Shown here piece after piece: positions 1-8,294 of a stretch of 64,000 nt of DNA. Source of the stretch: Amycolatopsis sp. WQ 127309 (GTDB lineage: Bacteria; Actinomycetota; Actinomycetes; Mycobacteriales; Pseudonocardiaceae). A program made the translations under genes and the position numbers. Location of the stretch: contig NZ_CP095481.1 in the NCBI RefSeq assembly GCF_023023025.1, forward strand, positions 7,267,001 to 7,331,000. Reading direction: 5' to 3'. Position 1 is the stretch's first letter. Each line of letters begins with the position of its first letter. The notes under the pieces were generated by a model that was given only the letters and a program-made list of their open reading frames with translations, was not told where the DNA came from and did no database searches.

Positions 1-81
1 CGGCCCCGGCTCGGGCACCGGCACGTCGTCGTACCGCAGGACCTCGGGCCCGCCGAACTCGTGCAACCGGATCGCCTTCAT
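1..81 (-). CDS. Zinc-free MDR oxidoreductase (quinone reductase-like), N-terminal fragment cut by window edge
   Basis: Only the first 27 codons lie in the window. They read [20 protein letters not shown] and then PVPEPGP, the typical first beta strand and turn of medium-chain dehydrogenase/reductases of the NADPH:quinone reductase type. The ATG at 81 is preceded on the minus strand by ACAGGAGAA, a good ribosome binding site. The gene is divergent from the TetR gene at 207, and the shared intergenic region carries three operator-like repeats, so it is probably the regulated target of that TetR protein. The family call from so short a piece is an inference, though the N-terminal pattern is characteristic. 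Confidence 0.7.
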   Translation of the reverse strand, partial: MKAIRLHEFGGPEVLRYDDVPVPEPGP

Positions 82-130
82 CGTCCGTGGTGACACGGCG
101 TTCTCCTGTCTGCGCACCGGGTACGCTGAA

Positions 131-186
131 CGGATCAACGATCCACTTATGTGGACCACTGATCCGATTATGCGGATCAGTGGTCC
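131..186. promoter_or_regulatory. Three alternating operator repeats between MDR gene and TetR gene
   Basis: A perfect 14-bp inverted repeat has arms GGACCACTGATCCG (153-166) and CGGATCAGTGGTCC (173-186), separated by ATTATG. A third related element at 131-146, CGGATCAACGATCCAC, is itself an imperfect mirror (13 of 16) of 151-166. The repeats sit directly upstream of the TetR ribosome binding site and in the divergent promoter region. They are most likely the TetR operator (inference). Confidence 0.7.
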
Positions 187-206
187 GGATGTCAAAGGAG
201 GCGGAG

Positions 207-755
207 ATGCGGGCGGACGCCAAGGCGAACCACGACCACCTGCTCGTCGTCGCGGGCACCGTCATCACCGAGCACGGCGTCGACGCCTCGATGCGCGACA
301 TCGCCCGCCGGGCCGGGGTCGGGCTCGCGACCCTGCTGCGGCACTTCCCGACGCGCGAGTCGTTGCTGGAAGCCTTGCTGCGCACCGGTTTCGACGAGCT
401 GACGGCGAAAGCGGCCGAGGTCGAGACCGCGAGCCCGCCCGCGGACGCGCTGCTGGCGTGGCTGCGCGATTTCGTCGCGTGCACGACGAACTACCGCGGC
501 GTGGTGACGTCGATGGTGAACGCCATCGAGGACCCGGAGTCCGCGTTGCACGACTCCTGCGTCACGATGCGCGCGGCCGGCACCCGGCTGCTCACCCGGG
601 CCCAGGCCGCGGGCGCGGCCCGGACCGACATCGACGGCGCGGACCTGTTCGCCCTGGCCGCGTCGCTGGCCTGGCTCGGCGACCAGCCCGCGCTCGAACC
701 GCGCGTCGAACGCCTCTTCGGCGTCGTCATGGGCGCCGTCCTGGTGAAGGGCTAG
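207..755 (+). CDS. TetR/AcrR-family transcriptional regulator
   Basis: A 182-residue protein with the N-terminal TetR DNA-binding domain (about residues 10-55): the segment [19 protein letters not shown] is the canonical helix-turn-helix, followed by [11 protein letters not shown]. The rest is helical and ligand-binding. The reading frame is open upstream to 87, but AAAGGAGG at 194-201 lies 5 bases before the ATG at 207, which fixes that start; an ATG at 189 would sit inside the operator-proximal region without such a site. It is divergent from the oxidoreductase at 1-81 and probably represses it and itself through the palindromes at 131-186. The ligand is unknown. Confidence 0.88.
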   Translation: MRADAKANHDHLLVVAGTVITEHGVDASMRDIARRAGVGLATLLRHFPTRESLLEALLRTGFDELTAKAAEVETASPPADALLAWLRDFVACTTNYRGVVTSMVNAIEDPESALHDSCVTMRAAGTRLLTRAQAAGAARTDIDGADLFALAASLAWLGDQPALEPRVERLFGVVMGAVLVKG

Positions 756-759
756 CCCC

Positions 760-2328
760 TCACGAGTAGGTCCAGTGACCGAGCCAGGATTCGCGCCACG
801 CCACTGTCAGCTCGCTCACCCCGTCCACACCGGACTGGTCCACGTGGGCCTTCCACGCCTCCTCCAGTGACGCGCACAGCTTCGACGCGGGCAGCTCGGC
901 GCCACCCGAGGCGAACTGGCGCAGGGCCGACTTGGGCACGGCCAGCTTCGCCTTGCCACGGACCACCGACTGCTCGGTGGCGCGGCAGATGAGGTACTCG
1001 ACGGTGGTCTGCTCGGCCGCCGACGGCCACGCCTCCGCCCGCGGCGCGATCTGGGCCAGCGCGCGGTACAGGCAGTCCAGCGGGGCGGCCAGACCCTGGT
1101 GCTGGCGGGCGATCTCCCACGACACCCACACGGCCATGCAGTCGGGCATCTGGAACGGGCGGTAGGCGAACGCGGGGCCGGCGAAGGTCTGGTAGTCGCC
1201 CGTCGGGTCCGGCGCGGCCGAGCCCGGGCCGTCGGGGTCCGGTGGCAGGCCGAGCCGCTTGAACAGCTCCCGCAGCAGCTTGTAGGGCCGGGCCGGGGTC
1301 GAGGGCTCGCCCAGCAGCTTGCCCAGGATGCGGTTGAGCCGGTCGGCGGCCACGCCGTGGATCGACAGCTGCAGGTGGACGAACGCGACGTCCGACAACG
1401 TCGTCCCGGCGCAGCCGACCACCCCCACCTGCGGGTAGCGCTGCAGGAACGCCGTGATCGCGTGCGTGGAGCCGATCCGCGCCGGCCCGACGAACGTCAC
1501 CGGCAGGCACGTGCCGACCCGCTGGCGGGACCGGAGATCCCCCTTGTACAGCGGGGAGAACTCGCCGTCGGCGTGGTAGACCTCGAACCAGTTGCCCTGC
1601 CGGTGCCCCGGGCGCGTGTCGGCGAGCCAGAAGCTGTAGCCGTTCTTCTCGCACAGCTCCCGGAACCGGTCGGCCAGCTCGAACCGCGCGGCCGCGGAGG
1701 CGTCCCGCAGCGCGATCGAGAACCGGACCGCCAGCGACGCGCACGGCGGCGCGGCCTCCTTGCGGGTGCGCAGGTCGTGGTTGCGGGTCTTGACGATCGT
1801 CGGCAGCTGCGCCGGGCACTGCAGCGACAACAGCGGCGCGTCGATGAGCCCGGCCGCGGCGTCGGAGATCTCGCTCGCCAGGTCGCGGATGGCCAGTCCG
1901 TGCCACTCGCACACCTCCTGCGCGCCCGGGTCGATCCCGATCAGGCCCTCGAACGTCTGCGCGGACTCGTAGATGAACGTCGGGTTGGGCGAGGTCGTCT
2001 GGTGGAACACCCAGGCGCCCGGGCGCTGCTGCGGGCGTTCGGCCGGCTGCTGGCCGTCGACGCGTTCGACGACTTCGGTGCCGTCCAGCGGCTTTCGGGT
2101 GCGGGTGCCGATCACGACGCCGGCGCCGTTCGTGGCCGAGCACAGCGTCTCCAGGAAGATCGTGGTGTCGGAGTCGTCGGAGACGAGCTCGCGCAGGTAG
2201 CCGTGGCGGGCCGCCGCGTGGTGCACCTCGAAGTCCACTTTGGTCACCGGCTGGCGCGCGATCTCGAAGCCGGCCCGGGCCAGGTCGGCGACGTTCCGCA
2301 CGGAGATCCGCTGGTTGCGCACCCTCAC
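760..2328 (-). CDS. Uncharacterised protein, second gene of a two-gene membrane-associated unit
   Basis: I do not recognise this 522-residue protein. It has no signal peptide, no clear membrane segment and no nucleotide-binding motif I can see. It has a mixed composition with many Trp, Phe and Tyr in its middle (for example the segment GNWFEVYHADGEFSPLYKGD) and a Pro/Gly-rich linker near residue 370. The GTG start at 2328 overlaps the upstream TGA (GTGA), a sign of translational coupling with the membrane protein at 2325-4298. Its stop at 760 is 5 bases from the convergent TetR stop. The role is unknown; a joint membrane-surface function with its partner is an inference from the overlap alone. 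Confidence 0.75.
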   Translation of the reverse strand: MRVRNQRISVRNVADLARAGFEIARQPVTKVDFEVHHAAARHGYLRELVSDDSDTTIFLETLCSATNGAGVVIGTRTRKPLDGTEVVERVDGQQPAERPQQRPGAWVFHQTTSPNPTFIYESAQTFEGLIGIDPGAQEVCEWHGLAIRDLASEISDAAAGLIDAPLLSLQCPAQLPTIVKTRNHDLRTRKEAAPPCASLAVRFSIALRDASAAARFELADRFRELCEKNGYSFWLADTRPGHRQGNWFEVYHADGEFSPLYKGDLRSRQRVGTCLPVTFVGPARIGSTHAITAFLQRYPQVGVVGCAGTTLSDVAFVHLQLSIHGVAADRLNRILGKLLGEPSTPARPYKLLRELFKRLGLPPDPDGPGSAAPDPTGDYQTFAGPAFAYRPFQMPDCMAVWVSWEIARQHQGLAAPLDCLYRALAQIAPRAEAWPSAAEQTTVEYLICRATEQSVVRGKAKLAVPKSALRQFASGGAELPASKLCASLEEAWKAHVDQSGVDGVSELTVAWRESWLGHWTYS

Positions 2329-4298
2329 CACCCCCCGGACGAGTCGAACCGGACGTCGGCGTCCAGCGGCTTGCGGCGGTCCCACGCCCCGGCGCCCGCC
2401 CACCGCGGCGCCCCGATGCGGGACAGCGGGATCGCCGAGACCCGCCACGACACCTGGCTGAACAGCACGAGCGCGGCCAGCACCGGCAGCCCGACGGCGA
2501 TCGTGAGCGTGACCTGCACGACCTCGCCCCGGCTCTGCGTCGCGACGGCCGCGGCGAACCCGGCGACGGCCGCGATGCTCAGCTGCACGAGCGCCTGCGG
2601 CAGCGTGCCGAGGTAACCGAGCACGGTGCGGCGCGGCGGCAGCGACAAGCGGCTGTAGAGGAAACCCGGCAGCAGCAACAGCATGGTGATCACGGACTGG
2701 CCGTCGCCGATGTGGCCGAGCGCCTCGGTGGCGGCCCGCCCGTAGAACCACGGGCTGCCCACCAGCATCCAGCCGAGCACGAACGAGACCGTCGCGACGG
2801 CCAGCGCGTAGAACGTCACGTTGAGCGGGCCGGACTTCGTGGAGTCCTTGAGCACCAGCGTCGCGCGCACCCGGACGTGGTCGCCGCGCGCGTCGCGGCC
2901 GCCCGACCGGCGCCAGTACGCCCGCGCCTCGTTGTCGGCGATCCCGTTGACGAGCACCAGGTCCTGCCCGAACTCCCGGTCCGTCAGCTCCTGGGCGGCC
3001 TCACGGAGGTTCGCGGCGGTGAACTCCGGGTGCCGGCGCAGCGAGTTGTCGAGCTCACCCGAGTCCGTCCGCACGGCCTCGCCCGTGGTGGCCGCGGCGG
3101 TGAGCCGGTGGCAGGCCGGCAGGCTGCGCGGCGACAGCTCGACGCCGGACTGGCCGGCCTCCCACTTGCGGCGGCGCACCAGGTCCGCGAGCCGGCGCAG
3201 CACGGTCTGCGCCTGCAGCTCCAGGATCTTGTGCCGGGCGCCGTCGGCTTCCTGCAGCGGCGCGGCGTCCTGCCGTTCGGCCAGCGAAGCCAGGTCTTCG
3301 ACCAGGCCGTCCACCTGGTGCTGGTCGGCGTCGGTGGACAGGTACATCCGGGAGATCTCGGCCTCCGGCGCGGTGCCGGCCACCAGGTGGTACGACTTCA
3401 GCGTCGCCGGGATCATCGTCTCGTAGCTCACGACGTAGCCGCGGCGGCTCGACGCCAGGCGCCGCCACTGCTCCCTCGCGACGGGCTGGCGCGCGTCGAC
3501 GTGCAGCGGCGTTTCGTAGCTGAGCCGGTGTTCCTCGACCGAGTCGTCCAGCGCCACCACCAGCATGTAGTCGCGTACCGCGACGTTCAGCAGGTAGGCG
3601 TACTCGACGAGCAGATCGGCGCAGCCGGCGAGGATGTCCAGCGCCAGTTCCCGGCACTGCCGGCCGTACCCGGGCACCGTGCCGCCGGCCGGGGCCAGCG
3701 CGAACTCCTCCTCCGGGTGGTTCCGCTCGGTGAGCAGGGTCAGCAGCGCCTGCTGGATGAGCCAGCGCGGTTCGTGCACCTGGAACAGGAAGGTGTTCAG
3801 CTCGTGCTTGGCGGTCTGCGCGTTCTCGTCGCCGGCGAGGATCCCGCGCAGCAGCCGGTAGAGCCCGGCGGCGACCAGCCGCGACGCCTCGTGCTGGGTG
3901 AGCCGCGGCAGTTTCTGGCCCGAGCTGTCGAAGACGTCGACGGGGGAGACGTCGCGGCGCGGCAGCCGGGCCAGCGGCACCCACAGGGAACGCTGCCGGG
4001 CCGGTCGCGAGGTGGCCCGTTCGCCGTGTTCCTGGCCGATCAGGTCCTGCAGCTGCGCGGTGGCCTGGCGCTGGCCCTCGTCGAGGAGCTTGAGGCTGAC
4101 GTCGATCTCGGTGCTGCGCCGCGCCGTCCCGTGCTCGACGACGGTCAGCCGTTCGGTCAGCCGGCGCACGTGGTTGAGCCGCAGCGAGGTGTCCAGCAGC
4201 GCCAGCCCGACCGCCGCGCCCTGGCGGGACAGCCGCGGTGGGGCGCCGGGAATGGGAATGGTTTCGATCGCGTGCCGGAGACTGTCGATGCCGTCCAC
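2325..4298 (-). CDS. Uncharacterised protein with C-terminal membrane domain
   Basis: A 657-residue protein of unknown function. About the first 485 residues are soluble, charged and helical, with an Arg/Glu-rich N-terminal part. The C-terminal part holds about four hydrophobic segments (roughly 490-513, 530-552, 567-590 and 597-616), followed by a 40-residue polar tail. There is no signal peptide, so the large N-terminal domain is probably cytoplasmic. Start is a GTG at 4298; no strong ribosome binding site precedes it, so the exact start is uncertain. It is translationally coupled to the gene at 760-2328 by a GTGA overlap. I do not recognise either family. Confidence 0.75.
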   Translation of the reverse strand: MDGIDSLRHAIETIPIPGAPPRLSRQGAAVGLALLDTSLRLNHVRRLTERLTVVEHGTARRSTEIDVSLKLLDEGQRQATAQLQDLIGQEHGERATSRPARQRSLWVPLARLPRRDVSPVDVFDSSGQKLPRLTQHEASRLVAAGLYRLLRGILAGDENAQTAKHELNTFLFQVHEPRWLIQQALLTLLTERNHPEEEFALAPAGGTVPGYGRQCRELALDILAGCADLLVEYAYLLNVAVRDYMLVVALDDSVEEHRLSYETPLHVDARQPVAREQWRRLASSRRGYVVSYETMIPATLKSYHLVAGTAPEAEISRMYLSTDADQHQVDGLVEDLASLAERQDAAPLQEADGARHKILELQAQTVLRRLADLVRRRKWEAGQSGVELSPRSLPACHRLTAAATTGEAVRTDSGELDNSLRRHPEFTAANLREAAQELTDREFGQDLVLVNGIADNEARAYWRRSGGRDARGDHVRVRATLVLKDSTKSGPLNVTFYALAVATVSFVLGWMLVGSPWFYGRAATEALGHIGDGQSVITMLLLLPGFLYSRLSLPPRRTVLGYLGTLPQALVQLSIAAVAGFAAAVATQSRGEVVQVTLTIAVGLPVLAALVLFSQVSWRVSAIPLSRIGAPRWAGAGAWDRRKPLDADVRFDSSGGW

Positions 4299-4359
4299 CC
4301 CACTGAGAGTAGGAGGTGGGGCGCGTTGATACGAGAAAACGCCGGTACTGGGCGGAAAC

Positions 4360-4992
4360 TCAGTCCGCGCTCAGGTGCGCCAGTGAGGTGACGACGCGGC
4401 CGGCGATGTCCGGCGGCCACACGAACGCGGGGGACACACCGCGCTGGTGGGCCAGTCCGTGCACGCCGACCCACAGCGCGACGGTGTCGGCCGCGAGGTC
4501 GGTGCTGGTGGCGACGCCGGCGCTCACGCAGTCCGCGAGGGCGTCGTGGAGCAGCTCCATGCTCGCCCGGCCCAGGGTGGCCAGGTCGGTCTCGGTCAGG
4601 GAGCTGTCGGTCAGGTCGGGCATCCAGAGCCCGCCGAACATCGTGCGGTAGCGCCCGGGGTGGGCCTGCGCGTAGCCGAGGTAGCTGTCGCAGATCGCGA
4701 CCAGCCGCTGCCGGGGGCCGGTCGCGGCGTCCCGGGCCGTGCGGAGTTCGACGTCCAATTCGGCGAAGGCGTTGCGGACGACGGCCAGCATGATCGCGGG
4801 CTGGTCGGGGAAGTGGCGGTAGATCGACGGCGCGGCGATCCCGACGTGCCGCGCGACCGAGCGCAGGGTGATGGCGCTTTCGTCGCCCGTCTCGTCGAGC
4901 AGCTCGACCGCCGCCGCCACGATCTCGTCGCGCAGGCGGGCGCCCTCGCCGCGGCGGTTGCGGGTGCGGGTCGCGGTGCCTTCGGTGTCCAT
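4360..4992 (-). CDS. TetR-family regulator, divergent from MDR oxidoreductase
   Basis: A 210-residue TetR protein. The DNA-binding domain includes ITLRSVARHVGIAAPSIYRH followed by FPDQPAIMLAVV. The C-terminal half, with YLGYAQAHPGRYRTMFGG and a VALWVGVHGLAHQRG segment, is the TetR_C_13-like ligand pocket. It is divergent from the oxidoreductase at 5099 and the 106-bp gap contains matching inverted repeats (5015-5073). A second TetR of exactly the same length and about half-identical sequence lies at 6148-6780 on the other side of the oxidoreductase, so the two are paralogues from a local duplication. It probably represses itself and the operon starting at 5099. Confidence 0.9.
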   Translation of the reverse strand: MDTEGTATRTRNRRGEGARLRDEIVAAAVELLDETGDESAITLRSVARHVGIAAPSIYRHFPDQPAIMLAVVRNAFAELDVELRTARDAATGPRQRLVAICDSYLGYAQAHPGRYRTMFGGLWMPDLTDSSLTETDLATLGRASMELLHDALADCVSAGVATSTDLAADTVALWVGVHGLAHQRGVSPAFVWPPDIAGRVVTSLAHLSAD

Positions 4993-5014
4993 GCCGTCAG
5001 TTTACGCCATGAAA

Positions 5015-5073
5015 CTTACAAGCGTTAGCTCTTGCGCTCAGTACGCTAACGCTCGTAGGGTTACGGCTGTAAG
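5015..5073. promoter_or_regulatory. Inverted-repeat operator between TetR and MDR operon
   Basis: AGCGTTAGC (5021-5029) and GCTAACGCT (5045-5053) form a perfect 9-bp inverted repeat with a 15-bp spacer; the similarity extends outward (CTTAC at 5015-5019 against CTACG). A third related element, GTTACGGCTGTAAG, lies at 5060-5073. The CTTAC...GCGTTAG type is common in TetR operators. The site overlaps the divergent promoter region, so binding would shut both directions (inference). Confidence 0.65.
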
Positions 5074-5098
5074 CACAGCGAGCCGAGAGGGATCAGCC

Positions 5099-6151
5099 AT
5101 GGGAACCACCACTGTCACCACCGCCACCGAGGTCGTCCTGCCGGGCAAGGTCGAGGTCACCGGCTTGGAGATCCGCACCCGCACCCTCCCGGCGCCGGCC
5201 GCGGGCCAGGTCGTCCTGAGCATGGACGCGACCGGCGTGTCCTTCGCCGAGCAGCAGATGCGGCTCGGGAAGTACTTCAGCCAGCCACCGTTCCCGTTCG
5301 TCCCCGGCTACGACGTCGTCGGCACGGTCACCGCGACCGGCCCGGACGTCGACCCGGCCCTGACCGGCCGCCGGTTCGCCGCGGTCACCAAGGTCGGCAG
5401 CTGGGCCAGCGCCCAGGTGCTGGCCGCCGCGGACCTGGTGGCGGTGCCGGACGGCGTTTCCGCGGCCGCCGCCGAGACCGTCGCGGTCAACGGCGTCACG
5501 GCCTGGCAGATGCTGCACCGGAACACCACCGTGCGCGCCGGCGGGACGATCGTGGTCCTGGGCGCCAATGGCGGCGTCGGCTCCACGCTCGCGCAGCTGG
5601 CCCGCCACGCCGGGATCACCGTGCTCGGCACGGCGTCGCCGCGCCACCACGCGGCGCTGCGCGAGCTGGGCGTGACCCCGGTCGACTACCACGACCCGGA
5701 GATGTACCGGAAGCTCCGCGAGCTCGCGCCGGACGGCGTGGACGCGGTGTTCGACCACGTCGGCGGGGCCGGCGTGGCGGACTCGTGGCGGCTGCTGCGC
5801 CGCGGCGGAACCCTGGTGTCGTACGGCACCGCGGCGTCCAAGGACACCGAAGGCAACTCGCAGCTGCCGGTGCTGAGGCTGTTCGCCCGGTTGGCGCTGT
5901 GGAACCTGCTGCCCAACGGAAAGAGCGCGCGGTTCTACAACTTCTGGGCGGGCAAGCGCCGCCTGAACACCTTCCGGGCCCGGCTGCGCGAGGACCTCAC
6001 GCAGGTGCTCCGGCTGGTGGAAAGCGGCGTCCTGCGCCCGCAGATCGCCGCGGAGTTCCCGCTGTCGGACGCCGGTGCGGCACTGGCGCTCGCCGAGTCG
6101 CGGACCGTCGCGGGCAAGGTCGTGATCGTGGCGGACCCGGGCCGGCCGTGA
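5099..6151 (+). CDS. Medium-chain dehydrogenase/reductase, NADPH:quinone reductase-like
   Basis: A 350-residue MDR protein. The N-terminal GroES-like domain is followed by a Rossmann domain with the nucleotide-binding segment VVLGANGGVGSTLAQLA (about residues 153-170). Structural-zinc and catalytic-zinc cysteines are absent, which fits the quinone oxidoreductase/zeta-crystallin branch: an NAD(P)H-dependent reduction of a quinone or enone. The ATG at 5099 follows GAGAGGGA at 5085-5092; the frame is open upstream but would run into the divergent TetR promoter. Its last codons overlap the start of the next TetR gene (GTGA, 6148-6151). Expression is probably controlled through 5015-5073. Confidence 0.87.
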   Translation: MGTTTVTTATEVVLPGKVEVTGLEIRTRTLPAPAAGQVVLSMDATGVSFAEQQMRLGKYFSQPPFPFVPGYDVVGTVTATGPDVDPALTGRRFAAVTKVGSWASAQVLAAADLVAVPDGVSAAAAETVAVNGVTAWQMLHRNTTVRAGGTIVVLGANGGVGSTLAQLARHAGITVLGTASPRHHAALRELGVTPVDYHDPEMYRKLRELAPDGVDAVFDHVGGAGVADSWRLLRRGGTLVSYGTAASKDTEGNSQLPVLRLFARLALWNLLPNGKSARFYNFWAGKRRLNTFRARLREDLTQVLRLVESGVLRPQIAAEFPLSDAGAALALAESRTVAGKVVIVADPGRP

Positions 6152-6780
6152 CCCCGGGCGCCGGTCCGCCCCGCTCGCGGAACCGGCGTGGGGAAGGCGG
6201 CCGGCTCCGCGCCGAGATCCTGGCCGCCGCGACCGCCCTGCTCGACGCCGGCGGTGACCCGCGGGCCGTGACCCTGCGCGCCGTCGCCCGCCGCGCCGGG
6301 ATCACCGCGCCCTCGATCTACCGCCACTTCCCCGACCGGCCCGCGATCCTGCTGGACGTCGTCCGCCAGGGGTTCGCCGAGCTGTCCGGCCGGGCCCGGG
6401 CCGCCCTCGCCGACGCGGGCCCCGATCCCCGGCACCGGCTGCACGCCGTCTGCCACGCCTACCTCGGCTTCGCCCAGGACCACCCCGAGCGGTACGGCGC
6501 CATGTTCGGCGGCACCTGGAGCCCGGAGGCCGCGCCCGGCGAGCTGGCCGCCCTCGGCGAAGAAGCACTGCGCGTCCTGACCGGCTGCCTCGCGGACTGC
6601 GTCGCCGCCGGGCACTGCACCAGCGCCGATCCCGCCGCCGACGCGGTCGCGCTGTGGCTGGGCCTGCACGGGCTCGCCCACCAGCGCGCCGTCACCGACG
6701 TCTTCCCGTGGCCCGCCGACATCGTCGAGCGGATCGCGTTCCCCCTGTCCCACCTCACTTCCGGAGGACTCCCGTCATGA
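6148..6780 (+). CDS. TetR-family regulator, paralogue of the one at 4360
   Basis: A 210-residue TetR protein starting at a GTG that overlaps the stop of the oxidoreductase (GTGA), so it is co-transcribed with it. The HTH region VTLRAVARRAGITAPSIYRH and the C-terminal segments YLGFAQDHPERYGAMFGG and VALWLGLHGLAHQRA align closely with the divergent TetR at 4360-4992; both proteins have the same length. The pair therefore arose by duplication around the oxidoreductase. It may sense the same ligand class and could heterodimerise or cross-regulate (inference). It is followed by a membrane-protein gene with an ATGA overlap. Confidence 0.9.
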   Translation: MTPGAGPPRSRNRRGEGGRLRAEILAAATALLDAGGDPRAVTLRAVARRAGITAPSIYRHFPDRPAILLDVVRQGFAELSGRARAALADAGPDPRHRLHAVCHAYLGFAQDHPERYGAMFGGTWSPEAAPGELAALGEEALRVLTGCLADCVAAGHCTSADPAADAVALWLGLHGLAHQRAVTDVFPWPADIVERIAFPLSHLTSGGLPS

Positions 6781-7364
6781 CCACCGCCATCGCCACCGCC
6801 CCGGTCGCCCGCGCCGGGGACACCGACAACCGCGCCACCTACCTCAGCTTCGGCCTCGCCTACGTCTTCGGCCACGGCGCCGCCGCCGTGTCCGGGGGCG
6901 ACGACCCGCTGGTCCGGCTGCCCGGGTGGCTGCCGATGACCCTGCTCGGGCTCGGTCTCGCCGCCGGCACCGTGTTCGCCACCCTCGCCGCGGCCCGGGC
7001 CCAGCGCGGCGGCGCCGACGTCCTCAGCGGCCGGCTCCTCGGCCTGTCCTGGGTCGGCGGCTTCACGGCGCTCTTCCTCGCCATCACCGGCCTGACGTCC
7101 ACAATGGACTCACCGGACCTGGCCACCGTGCTCTGGCCCGCCGGCTCCGGCCTCGTCGTCGGCCTGCTCTACCTGGGCGAAGGCGCCGTGCGCCGCAACG
7201 TCCTGCACTACGGCCTCGGCAGCTGGCTCGCCCTGGTCTCCACCGCCTCGCTCGCCTTCGGCACGCCCGGGCTGTTCTGGGTCCTCGCTGTGGCCGGAGG
7301 TGGCGGTTACGCGGTCGCGACCGTCCTCGAACACCGCCGGCTCGCCGAAGGCGCGAACCGTTGA
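6777..7364 (+). CDS. Small polytopic membrane protein
   Basis: A 195-residue protein with about five to six hydrophobic segments (for example LPMTLLGLGLAAGTVFATLA, SWVGGFTALFLAITGL, LVVGLLYLGEG, LGSWLALVSTASLAFG and FWVLAVAGGGGYAVATVL) and a short polar N terminus. Start ATG at 6777 overlaps the preceding TetR stop (ATGA), so the oxidoreductase, TetR and this protein form one operon. I do not recognise a specific family; the pattern resembles small actinobacterial integral membrane proteins of unknown role. Possible accessory export or sensing of whatever the oxidoreductase handles is speculation. Confidence 0.8.
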   Translation: MTTAIATAPVARAGDTDNRATYLSFGLAYVFGHGAAAVSGGDDPLVRLPGWLPMTLLGLGLAAGTVFATLAAARAQRGGADVLSGRLLGLSWVGGFTALFLAITGLTSTMDSPDLATVLWPAGSGLVVGLLYLGEGAVRRNVLHYGLGSWLALVSTASLAFGTPGLFWVLAVAGGGGYAVATVLEHRRLAEGANR

Positions 7365-7462
7365 GTGACGTTTTCGCTGCTCGAATTGTTGTTCGACAGT
7401 TTCGACGTTTCCGGCGTCCGCCGGGCCGTCACCACTTTCCCCACGATCGAAAAGGACTGATC

Positions 7463-8029
7463 ATGACCAACACCATTCTTCGCGGTATCGGCGTCGTGAC
7501 CCTCGGCGCGGCGGTGACGCTGTCCGCGCAGTCGGTCGCTTCGGCGAGTTCCGGGACCTTCCAGGACTGCCGGGGCGTCACCGTCGACAAGACCGCGCCG
7601 GTGGTCAGCCGGGCGAGTGCGCTCATCAAGGCGCCGCTGGCGGAGATCTGGCGGCTGCACACGGACATCGACCACTGGCAGAGCTGGATCCCGGAGATCG
7701 CCCCCGCGCACAAGGAAACGCCGGGGCCGCTGCGACCGGGCTCGGTGTTCTCCTGGTCGCCGCAGAACATGCACGCCGTGTCGACGATCAAGACCGTGAA
7801 GCCGTTGGGGTGCACCGCGTGGGGCGCGCCCGTGAACGGGATCACCGGCGTGCACTTGTGGACGTTCAAGCAGACGAAGGACGGCGTGCTCGCGACCACC
7901 GAGGAATCCTGGGCGGGCCCGCCGGTCGAAGCCGACGTTCCCGGTAATCAAAGCAGCCTCGACCAAGGCCTCGCCGACTGGGTGCACCGGTTGCGGGACA
8001 CCGCCGAGGCGCGGTCCGGCTGTCACTGA
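7463..8029 (+). CDS. Secreted SRPBCC/polyketide-cyclase-like protein
   Basis: A 188-residue protein with a Sec signal peptide (ILRGIGVVTLGAAVTLSAQS then VASASS, cleavage near residue 29). The mature part has the START/SRPBCC pattern: SALIKAPLAEIWRLHTDIDH, then WQSWIPEI, a GSVFSWSP turn and a C-terminal amphipathic helix beginning near QSSLDQGLADWVHRL. These proteins bind hydrophobic ligands in a helix-grip cavity; an exported version is less usual than the cytoplasmic one. Two Cys (in QDCRG and LGCTAW) could form a disulfide outside the cell. Start ATG at 7463 follows AAAGGA at 7451. The 98-bp gap before it suggests its own promoter. Confidence 0.8.
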   Translation: MTNTILRGIGVVTLGAAVTLSAQSVASASSGTFQDCRGVTVDKTAPVVSRASALIKAPLAEIWRLHTDIDHWQSWIPEIAPAHKETPGPLRPGSVFSWSPQNMHAVSTIKTVKPLGCTAWGAPVNGITGVHLWTFKQTKDGVLATTEESWAGPPVEADVPGNQSSLDQGLADWVHRLRDTAEARSGCH

Positions 8030-8038
8030 TCTCCGGGG

Positions 8039-8079
8039 AATACCGGTGGCCTTCCGAAAAGGGGGCTGCCGGTATTTTT
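8039..8079 (+). terminator. Rho-independent-type terminator after the SRPBCC gene
   Basis: Ten bases after the stop at 8029, AATACCGG (8039-8046) pairs with CCGGTATT (8069-8076), with further pairing of GGCC against GGGC inside, and the 3' arm runs into a T-rich tract. It is one of the few classical stem plus T-run terminators in this very GC-rich window. Confidence 0.75.
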
Positions 8080-8294
8080 ACCGTCATCGCCCGGCCGGCG
8101 AATGCGCGTCCGAACCCGCCGCGCCTGACAAACTCCGGTTTTACGGCGTCTGTTCCGGAAGAAACCGGGACCTGGCGCCGAAACCTTGCGCCCGCTCCCT
8201 CGTTGGGTGAGTATCTCGGATCAATCTGCACGTGCAAGAGCGTGAGCAGCGGCACGGGCAAGGGCATGAGCAAGAGCATGGGCGAGGGGGAGCG

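Noticed and set aside
8232..8294. Upstream GTG start for the ECF sigma factor
   Set aside because: It would add a repetitive Gln/Glu/His/Gly stretch; GTG 8295 has a better ribosome site and gives the usual N terminus.
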